DNA of 18,139 bases, taken from the NCBI GenBank assembly GCA_015680635.1, contig JAABOA010000249.1, positions 379 through 18,517 of the forward strand, given 5' to 3'. The number at the start of each line of letters is the position of its first letter. Position 1 is the first letter of the stretch. Source of the stretch: Lunasporangiospora selenospora. Its lineage: Eukaryota > Mortierellomycota > Mortierellomycetes > Mortierellales > Mortierellaceae. This document shows positions 1 to 7,916 of the stretch, in pieces. Below the pieces are notes generated by a model. It searched no databases and was not told the DNA's origin. It saw nothing but the letters and a program-made list of their open reading frames with translations. The position numbers and the translations under genes were made by a program.

Positions 1-1771
1 CGAGGTTGCAAATGAAAAAAAAATGGTGTGAAGAAAGAGTGAGACTGGACTGGGATGGCGACTGTCCACAGGGTCGCCCTTTTATGCGAGTCACCACAGA
101 TGCCATCGTGTCGTTCGCGAGTGTGGGGAACCGCGGCCCATCCAGTCACTCGAGCAGCCGCCCTTTATTTTTTCTTCTCTCTTTACATTGCCCTGCTTGG
201 CCCGCAGCCAATACCGCATCCTGCCAAAATGCTCCGTACATTCTCTCCCCCTACTTCCTCTAGCACTGCAGCTTTACCCGCGTGACCAGGCAGCTGTTGC
301 CCCCGGCACCCGCCAGGCTTCTTCTCCACAACAGCCCCAACTCAATAAAGATGTTTAATACTCGACCCAAGCACCTGATTGAGAACGACAATGTGGGGTA
401 ACAGGCTAGCGACCGTATGAGTGAGAAAAATAAGGAGTAGGGCCCTCCCGTTTGCGGCGGTGTAAGTGGAGCGAGTCAAGAACGGGGTATTATCATACAC
501 ACCATTTGTCCTGGCAATCCTGGCCGATTCTTCGCTTGTTGCATGAGTAGGTGACGAGGAAGAGGCAGAGCTTCCTCTGAACGTGTGAATCTTGACCAAA
601 AGTCTCTCTGGAAGAATGTCGCCATCGTCTGCACATGCACTCACACGCATCCGCCCCCAGGCATGCCCTGGTCCCTACCCACCAGCCTGTGCCTCGCGTC
701 GCTTCACTGACAAAGAATGATGGAAATAATACACACGCCCATACCTTGCTGCTTTTTTTTCTGGAGCCATACCGACCCTTTGCATTGCAATGAAAAAAAA
801 AAGATGCGCCCTATTCAGATGGATGCCGTCTCCTCTTTCCTCTGCTCTTTCTCTCGAAGGTCTGTGCCCTGCTTGTGCACTCCCTTTCCTCCTCCCGCCC
901 AGACAAAGTCACCTGTCATGCTTGTACGACGTTCATTTTTCCTCTAGACCTCTCGGCCCAAAGAGGGGGTGGGCTCCTCCCCTTTGCTTCTAGCTCACAC
1001 TTTCTCGTCGTTTCTCTCGTGTGCAGAATTGTCAGAATATACAATTGTCGGTCACTCTGGGGGGATATGAACGCTCTTCCCTGGTCTTGTTTCTATCGAG
1101 CAATTGAGCCTCTGTCCCAAAGCCTTGACTTTCATCTCGCTGTAATCGCGACCATCAACCACTTATTAGTCACCACAAGGCCACTGAATCCCCACCACAA
1201 TGCTGGACCTGCATATGAAAGACATTTGCCTACAGGGCACCCCCTACCCGCTCCTTTTTCCCCCCAAGGAGGGAGTACTGACACTTTTTGCTCTTTTTTG
1301 CTCCTTGCTAAAGGAAAGAAGGAAAGCATCCCCAAAGCAACACCGGACCCAAGACGAGGTTTTGTTATTTTCCTGCTGCCTGAAGGAGCCTTCCCTGGGA
1401 AAAGAAGGAAGGAGAAATACGATGGCAAGCTCCCCAATTCGGCGAAACTATGCATTCGTTTTTCTCTATTGTCGGAACAGATTGGGACCATCCCCATCTC
1501 TGGATCAGTCCAAATTTGGTCTTTGGCCCTTTGCATCTAAACCCACCCTCCATCACTCTTGGGCGCTGAAGAAAACGCACTTTGCAGGCAGCGCGACTCT
1601 ACAAGAGCACAAAACTCAAGTATCCGGATTTCTCATGATCCATACTCTTTTTAATGATAGAATCTACAATGACAATGACTAATTCACGCTATTATTATTA
1701 CTGATGTACAGTTACTCTTGCTGTTTTCATATTTTTTTTTCCATAGGATATAATTTACTCCTGTCTTTCTC
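1..1771. other. Left-end region without a supportable gene
   Basis: No open frame here has a recognisable domain, and I could not chain the frames into a spliced product. The stretch has pyrimidine- and purine-rich tracts, an AATAAA hexamer at 344-349 on the plus strand (possibly the end of a transcript from further left, unproven), and several overlapping open frames at about 1130-1680. One of these begins at an ATG at 1200 with A at -3 and runs 160 codons, but its composition is not protein-like to my eye. The right edge (about 1650-1771) is the 3' flank of the minus-strand chitin deacetylase. No tRNA B-box-like element was seen. Confidence 0.6.
1650..1655 (-). terminator. Candidate polyadenylation signal of the chitin deacetylase gene
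   Basis: The minus strand reads ATTAAA, the commonest variant of AATAAA, about 117 nt beyond the stop codon at 1772. No AATAAA occurs closer. Fungal poly(A) signals are degenerate, so this is only a candidate. Confidence 0.35.
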
Positions 1772-3684
1772 TCAGACGACTAGAAACGACAGGAGCAAGC
1801 TCACAGAAACAGTCCAACAGAATGCTGCTGTACAATCCTTGGTCGCCTTTAGAAGTCTCAATGCAGGGGCCCCAGAGGAAGGGGAGCCATCCTTGCCCGT
1901 TGACCCTGACTCTGGGAATGGCGTCGCCCCTCCCAAAGTTCCATCTGTGTTTGTTGCAGTTCCAATCATCGGCGTCGACAACGTAGGCTCCACCATTGTC
2001 GTACTTGTTGTGGTGGAGGAGCTGGATTCTGTCAATGGTTGCTTTGATGATACATCCGGCTTGGGTGAGGGAGGATGAGCTGAGGCTGGAACTTCGTTGT
2101 ATCCAACCGGGTCGCCTAAACATTTTGAAATATCCATTGGTCGCATACCCTGCCGGATACCCATATCTAGGAGTGTACCTGCCATATCTACCGTCGACCG
2201 TCTGCCATCGTGTTCAAGAGTGATAACGCCCGTCTCTCGGTCAGGGACGCTATCCAATGCACTCTTGAACAAACCCTCAACTTGACTATTGGTGATCCGC
2301 TTGTGCTCCAGTTGCCAATCGTTTGTGTCCCATCTTGGGGTCCATATCACTGTCCTGAACCCAAGCTGTCGAGCAATCTCGCGAACTCGATTGTCGATGT
2401 CACCTTGAGATAGAGGGAGAGAGAAAGGGCAATCGAGGCGTCAAAAAAGTAGAAAAAATTGGGTGGGAAAGGAAAATGGGACCCAGGAAAATGATGAGGG
2501 AAACGGCAGACGTTAGCCCTTTGTCCTCCATTTGCTGCAGCCAAAACTATGCATGACAGATTGGTGCTGTTGTGTTGTTTTGCATGGAACGTGGGGAGGC
2601 ATGAACAACAAAAACGGTATGCCGAACACACAAGGCACAGGGGATGATAAATGGGGAGGACAACAGAAGGAAGAGACACGAGAGCGATTTGCATAACCGT
2701 TTTTGTTTCTTTTTTACTTTTTCTTTCGACGCGATAATGAGAATAAGATCCGAGTTGGAAGCGGCGATTTGTATAGCACTTTTTTTATGCACTCACCATA
2801 GGGTGGGCGAAAGTATTTGACCCTGTAGCCAGTATTATCGAAGATGTACTTCTCAGTCCACTTGAGCTCCGCAACAACTTTCTCATTCGTCAACGTGGTC
2901 ATTCCAGAATGCGACCATGCTAGCACATCATCATCGCGCGGGTAAAGCCGGTAATGGAAAGTGGGTGAAATAAATAAAAAAACCAGTTCATAAACGCCCT
3001 CTCGTTATTGCTCCGCCCAAATCTTTGAGGGTGTGAGGATCGGAGTAGGAACTTTGTAAAAGGGATTGGGAAAGCGAGCCCGCCTACATTCTGTTTTTTT
3101 TCTCCTTTTTTCAGCGTGTCGCCAAACAATAATATGTCACAGGGAAACTTACTATGGCTGGCAAGATGGTGGCCCCGCTTAATAGCCTCTTGTAGGAGCC
3201 AGGGCCCTTGGCTGCTCTTCGTTCCCGTTACAAAGAACGTAGCGGTTACGTTTCGTGCCTGAAGCTCGTCCATCAACACCTCTGTCACACCAGGTTGAGG
3301 ACCATCGTCGTAGGTCAACCCCCAATCTCTGGGTCGAGGACATTCTGTCACATCATCTTCTGCAACACAACCTGTACAGGTCCACCAACATTCTTGTTCT
3401 TTCTCTTTGTCTGTGGATTCCTCTTCTGGACATGGGGGTGGACTTCGAGGTTCAATGGAGGCCCGGACTGGGATGTTGGGAACCTTGGACCAATCTACCA
3501 ATTTGACCCATTCTCGAACCTCTGGTGAATCTGTGGTAGGGGTGCTGGTGGAAATCGGCCAGGCGTCTTGGCCTGTAATATCTGGTTCCTGTGACACAGA
3601 GTCTGCCAAAGTGGAGGGCATGCTAGCTATCCAATTTAGAGAAATGACAACCGTGCCTAAGAGGACGACTTTTTTAGGAGTCAT
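1772..3684 (-). CDS. Chitin deacetylase, secreted and probably GPI-anchored (polysaccharide deacetylase / NodB family, CE4)
   Basis: Removes acetyl groups from N-acetylglucosamine units of chitin to give chitosan in the cell wall. Coding exons: 3684-3153, 2919-2797, 2403-1772; introns 3152-2920 (233 bp) and 2796-2404 (393 bp), both GT-AG and phase 1; product 428 aa. Residues 1-28 form a signal peptide, with likely cleavage after STLA. CE4 motifs in order: TYDDGP (124-129, with D126 as expected base and D127 as metal ligand), SHTWSH (176-181, metal ligands H177 and H181, created by joining exons 1 and 2), RPPYG (215-219, finished by exon 3), DTNDW (244-248) and ITLEHD (279-284). A Cys-rich stretch precedes the domain. 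After about residue 330 comes a Ser/Thr/Pro-rich stalk, then a hydrophobic tail ending at the stop, the usual GPI-attachment arrangement. Start: the first ATG downstream of a TATA box; the in-frame ATG at 3897 overlaps that TATA box. All catalytic motifs are intact. Confidence 0.93.
2404..2796 (-). other. Intron 2 of the chitin deacetylase gene
   Basis: Donor GTGAGT follows the TATG that encodes the end of RPPYG; acceptor AAG precedes GTGACATC. At 393 bp it is the longer of the two introns. If retained, the frame continues about 28 codons and stops at 2714, losing the DTNDW and LEHD motifs and the GPI tail, so the unspliced form would be inactive. Confidence 0.85.
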
Positions 3685-3896
3685 TTTCCTATTGCTGTTA
3701 ATGATTATTGTATTGAAGAGGGTAATTTTAAGACGATAGGAAAATAAGGAAGAGTAGAACGAAGAAAGGGAGTAGGAGTGAGTCAAAGAATGACCACGAC
3801 AAAAAAATGGCAAGAGTAAGAGTAAAAAAGATGAGTGAACTTGCTGTTGACTCGGAGGAACGTTGGTCCAGATACGCTTCTTTCCTACACTATCCA

Positions 3897-3902
3897 TTTA
3901 TA
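3897..3902 (-). promoter_or_regulatory. TATA box of the chitin deacetylase gene
   Basis: The minus strand reads CTATAAATGG here. It sits about 213 nt upstream of the start ATG at 3684, leaving room for a leader of about 180 nt that contains no other ATG. The only in-frame ATG further upstream is part of this same TATAAATGG string, which argues it is not translated. Confidence 0.6.
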
Positions 3903-4168
3903 GTCAAAGCTTCACCGAGATGGCAACCACGGCCGAGTTGTTGATTCTTAATTGCGCCAGACCGTCTCGGCCTTTCTCTTCTCTCTCTTCTCCCCTCTCC
4001 TCTCTCGGGTGATTGCAGTTCAGCCCGCGTCCCGTGCTGCAGGTAGTTCAGGCAAAGCCTACTAACTGTCCGCGAGCATCCTAGAAACTACTAAGCGGAG
4101 GGACGCGGTGGAGAGGAAAGAGAAAGGAGGAGCAATATGCTGTCATCACAAGGTTTGGGGAACGGGCG

Positions 4169-4174
4169 TTTATT
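4169..4174 (-). terminator. Candidate polyadenylation signal of the SWI3-like gene
   Basis: AATAAA on the minus strand about 150 nt past the stop codon at 4326. It is the first canonical hexamer downstream. AT-rich sequence (about 4265-4295) lies between the stop and this site and could be the efficiency element. Confidence 0.5.
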
Positions 4175-4325
4175 GAACAGAGACGCACAATCTACATTCG
4201 CGCATCGTAAAGCACAAAAGGAAACAACATAGAGAATCATACAGCGAGACAAAGAGAGACAAAGATAGAAAGAAAATATAAAGAAAAAATATTAATGAAT
4301 GAGGAAGAGGGAGGGGAAAAGAAAG

Positions 4326-7300
4326 TTATGGCAATGGCAACATGGTCACTCCTTCGGTATTCTGATCTCGACTCAACGGGCCGAGGCCTTGACCAGCCTC
4401 CTGCTGCTGACGAACCGTCACCTCATTTTGGAAAGACATGCCCGTGCCTCCTGCACCACCAGGCGGTACTGTCACACTGGCAAACACCTGTGGGTTGCCT
4501 GTCTCTCGTGCGAGAATCATCTTTTCTTGCATGGACATAATGCTCTTCTTCATCGCCAATCGGTCCAAGTAGAGCTGCTGGCGCTGACGCTCCAACTCGC
4601 TCTTCTCAATGTCAAGTACACTTTCCAGCTCCTCAAATTGCTTCAACTTGAGTTCTAGCTTCTTGAGCTGCATCTCAATTACCACTGTAACCAACCGCTG
4701 AATTTCGCGCTCTTCGTAGTCGGCAAGAATCTTGGCCTTGGCTGCTGCTGAACCTAATGCCGCGGTGGCAGCCTTCTCAAGGGTTGACCGAGGGATACCT
4801 CCAATTTCCTCCTCCTTGGACTCTACAGCCGCGGGTGTGGAGGTGGTATTTGCGTCCTCCTCCTCCTGTTCCGCTGTGCCATTTACGTCCTCCTTATCTC
4901 CATTCGATTTGTCAACATCCATTTCAGTCTCATCCTCTGGCTTGTCTTCCTTGTCCACAGCCATCTCACCATCCTGAGACTCATTTGCCTTCTGTTCCTT
5001 TGCTTTTTCTGCTTCTGCCTTTGCGGCTTCCGCCTTATCGATCGACTCTTGTGTCACCTTCTTGGCCAAGGAAAGCTCCTTCAGTGCACTCTGTGCTGCC
5101 GCGGCTGCAACACCAGGGTTAACAACACTTGCCAAGAACGCAACAACGCTCATAACAGGGTTTTCAGCCTGATCGAACGGAACGCGATGGTACTGGAGAG
5201 GCCCAAGCTCCTTTTCAGTCGCACCACTAACATATGGGTCCTCAATAGGCAGTTGCAAGAAATGGAGGATGCACTGTTCGCGGTCCTTGGTTCCGACATG
5301 ATCAGCAATCTGGTTCCAATCCTCATCAAACATCTCCAGGCCTTCCAGCAACAAAAGTGTCTCCTGATCAGTCCATGGCTCTTCCGATTGTTTGAAAGCC
5401 TGGTTTTGGAAGCGGATAAAATCACCCGAGGACATGGTCGATGGGAAACGGCCCTCCATAAAACAGTTGGCGCAGAGTTCCATGTTCTTGGTTTTGATGC
5501 TGTGGTATCGGTTCTTTGTGCAGTCTGTTCCGCATGTGAAGCAGTTGAACCGCTGTCTCTTCTCGGCGCTTTCGTCGCTATCTTTGGATACAGGCGTTGG
5601 CCCACTTGTGTAAATGTTCTTCCGAAGCTCCAAATTAACATCGGCCTTGGCGCCTACAGGCTTTGCAGCCTCAGCGGTAGGCTTAGCAGCTGTGGCTGTT
5701 GCTGCATCAGTATGTGGTTGGAAAGGCTGAAGTCCCCGGGGAGTATCAGCTGTAATACGGAAGTGGCCCGTGAATGAAGGTCCTACTGTTGATGGGCGGG
5801 TATCAGGATCGACCTATTCCAATAAAAATAAAGATTTAGTCACGACTTTCACCCACCCGAAATACACCCATTAGCCCTGTTGGTGGTGGTGGCAATTTAC
5901 CTGATAGTTGACCAAGCCCCACTGCTCCAAGAAGGCATGAACTCGGATAATGGCACAAACATCACCAGCCAAGTTTCGTCGGCAGGCGGTCACAGTCAGA
6001 TATTCTGTGGGGTTGAGGCGGTAGGTATTGATCATAAAGTCGCGATAGTCCTTGTAGACGGTTGGTGTCTTGCTCCTGTTTTTGAGGTTGAAAAACTCTG
6101 GTAGAGACTTTTGTTCAATGTCATGAATCTTTGACATTGAGAACCACGCAGCATACGACGGGATGATCACTTCATACGCCTGCTGTGAAAGGAAACGGCC
6201 AGCCTCCTCTTCCAATTTGAATCGCTCAACGTCAGACTGTGTGACTGCAGGATCTTCAGTCTCCAGTGGCGCACCAGCAGGAGTCGAGACCTGCTCTGCT
6301 GTGGTATCTACTTCTTTGGCTTCTCCTTCAGTGGCGGCACCCTCTCCTTCCTTTGTCGCTCCCTTGTCCTCCTTTACATCAATATCCATGGCCTCTGGTC
6401 CTGCCTTTTCATCCACGTTTTCGGCAGTGTTAGATGAGGCGTCTGGGGTGGCTCCTGAAGGAAGCTCTTGCAGATTGAGAAGGTCACCTCCAGGAATAGG
6501 CTCGTATTCATTCTTTTTAGAACCACGGATCTTGGGAGCACTATCCTCCAATGAGACAACTTGGAGTCCAGGGTGGTCGGGGTGCGCATCCAGCGGTGTT
6601 GATGACGAACTTCTCTTGACTCTCTTTGAGCTGGACTCACTCTTATCAGAAAAATCTCTCTTGCTACTGAAACGATGGCTTGATGGTGCTGGTGACCCCG
6701 TAGTAGACTCCTGGTCTGTGTTTTGATCCGATGATGGCTCGTAATCCTCTTCATTCATCCATTCGTTATACTTTTCACTGTCTCTGACCCAGCGAGTGGA
6801 AATATTCCATGCTCCTGTATGCTCTGGGACGGGTTCTGGATCCATGAACTCGCTCGAAGTTTCCAGCAACCACTCGTCATAAGAGTCAGGATAGTACCAG
6901 TAGTGCACAAGAACACGGCCATCCTTTTTCTCTAGTGTACGAAGCCATTCTTCTCCCTCTGGGCTCTCCAACTCTTCTGCAGAATGATGAATGATATGCG
7001 ATGCTTGTTTCGGATCCTTAACAATAGTACCTATGTTGGAAAAAAATAAAATCCAAGGGCAATTGGCATGGTAAAAGACTGTCAATCAAATGGTTCCCGT
7101 TTTTGATCCTCTGTGAGCAAAATGTCTTCTACTAGCCGAGGGTTATTTTTCCAAACCCCTGAGGTCTGCTAGAACCATACCTCCCATACGCTCGACCGCA
7201 GCACCAAGCTTCTCCTTATCCTCGTTCGAAACTGAATCATCAAAAGCTACAGCTGGGTTCTTAACCATGCTGCTAGAGACAAGCTCACGGCGAATATGGA

Positions 7301-7694
7301 TGATGAGTTCCAAGTTTTGAGTCTTCTTTGTCTGGCTAGTGAGATCCCAACGACGCCATCCTTGCTTGATGCGGAATTCATAAGCGCTTTTGAGGATCTT
7401 GTACAGGGGTGAATCGGGTGTGATGTTTTCTGACCGAAAGACTTTGGCGGGGATACGGGCAGGCGCCGATGGAAGGAGATGTGCATTGTTGGTACCGAGA
7501 ACATCTTCCTGGAATTGCTGCAGGGCGTAGGTGAATTGAGATAGCTCCTTTGCCGAGAGAGAAATGTCTGATCCAGGTTGACTCTTGTTAAGATCACGCG
7601 CTATTTCATCCTTGATGTGCTCAAACTGGGCAATGGTGCCTGGAGCCTCGTAAAACTTGGCATCTGATCCTCCTGATTTGCGACGCGCCGTCAT
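4326..7694 (-). CDS. SWI3/RSC8/SMARCC-type core subunit of a SWI/SNF chromatin-remodelling complex
   Basis: Nuclear scaffold subunit that dimerises and assembles the ATP-dependent nucleosome remodeller. Coding exons: 7694-7181, 7030-5901, 5813-4326; introns 7180-7031 (150 bp) and 5900-5814 (87 bp), both GT-AG; product 1043 aa. Domains in order: an N-terminal SMARCC-type module, about 10-270, with a helical MarR-like part, a BRCT-like strand ([10 protein letters not shown], formed across the first junction) and a chromo-like segment ([13 protein letters not shown], 213-225; [10 protein letters not shown] near 260); an acidic Ser/Glu-rich linker with a basic NLS-like patch (SKRVKRSS, near 310); SWIRM (about 450-548, ending [15 protein letters not shown] across the second junction); a C4 zinc finger of the Swi3/Rsc8 kind (C639, C642, C662, C665); SANT (about 692-740, W695 and W714); the conserved [16 protein letters not shown] segment (about 766-781); an acidic stretch; and a leucine-rich coiled coil (about 905-975) for dimerisation. 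The start ATG faces the divergent promoter. Whether the organism also has a second paralogue cannot be seen here. Confidence 0.95.
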
Positions 7695-7916
7695 CTTGGG
7701 CAGATGGTGAGGGGTTGAGGGAAAGAAAGGGACAAGAGTGCGCGTCGGCCGTTTTTGAGATGTAACCGAATGAAGAGATGGCCAAGACGATGTTTTATGA
7801 AGATGACCCGGTCATAGATTCGGTGACGCAATAATTTTTGGGGGGGGGGGATTTTCAAAGCAATATATTTAACCACCATGTTGCGTTCTTGCATGTCCAG
7901 TACCAGTTCCAGCATT
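7695..7916. promoter_or_regulatory. Divergent promoter between the SWI3-like and SR-like genes
   Basis: Only 222 bp separate the two start codons, which point away from each other, so one short region must drive both. It contains ATGACC-C-GGTCAT (7803-7815), a 13-bp dyad with 6-bp arms; TGACGCAA (7824-7831), similar to an ATF/CREB half-site; an 11-G run (7840-7850); and a TATA-like element toward the plus-strand gene. No TATA is evident toward SWI3. Binding factors are unknown. Confidence 0.65.
7864..7872 (+). promoter_or_regulatory. TATA-like element of the SR-like gene
   Basis: TATATTTAA lies 45-53 nt upstream of the chosen ATG at 7917. Transcription starting about 25-35 nt downstream would skip the in-frame ATG at 7878, which has a good context (ACCACCATG), and perhaps the one at 7893. 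This is the main reason for choosing 7917 as the start. Confidence 0.4.

Larger units (their letters stand above)
3685..4325. other. Promoter and leader of chitin deacetylase, and 3' flank of the SWI3-like gene
   Basis: The two minus-strand genes are in tandem, so this gap holds the 3' UTR of the upstream gene (about 4170-4325) and the promoter and 5' leader of the deacetylase (3685 to about 4100). The leader from the TATA box to the start has no ATG on the minus strand. A CT-rich tract lies at about 3972-4010. GGCCGAG at 3931-3937 is matched by CTCGGCC at 3966-3972 as a 7-bp inverted repeat just upstream of the TATA box. No gene is visible. Confidence 0.6.

Noticed and set aside
875-1540. 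221-codon open frame on the plus strand
   Set aside because: No recognisable domain, starts in an arbitrary CT-rich context, and overlaps other open frames on both strands; looks like stop-poor non-coding DNA.
2347-2694. 115-codon minus-strand open frame in chitin deacetylase intron 2
   Set aside because: It is out of frame with the protein and bounded by good splice sites; chance openness within the intron.
4299-5777. Plus-strand open frames opposite the SWI3-like gene
   Set aside because: They are antisense shadows of well-supported SWI3 exons, with no motifs of their own.
7878-7916. Upstream in-frame ATGs (7878, 7893) for the SR-like gene
   Set aside because: They lie 7-30 nt after the TATA-like element, probably at or before the transcription start; not excluded outright.
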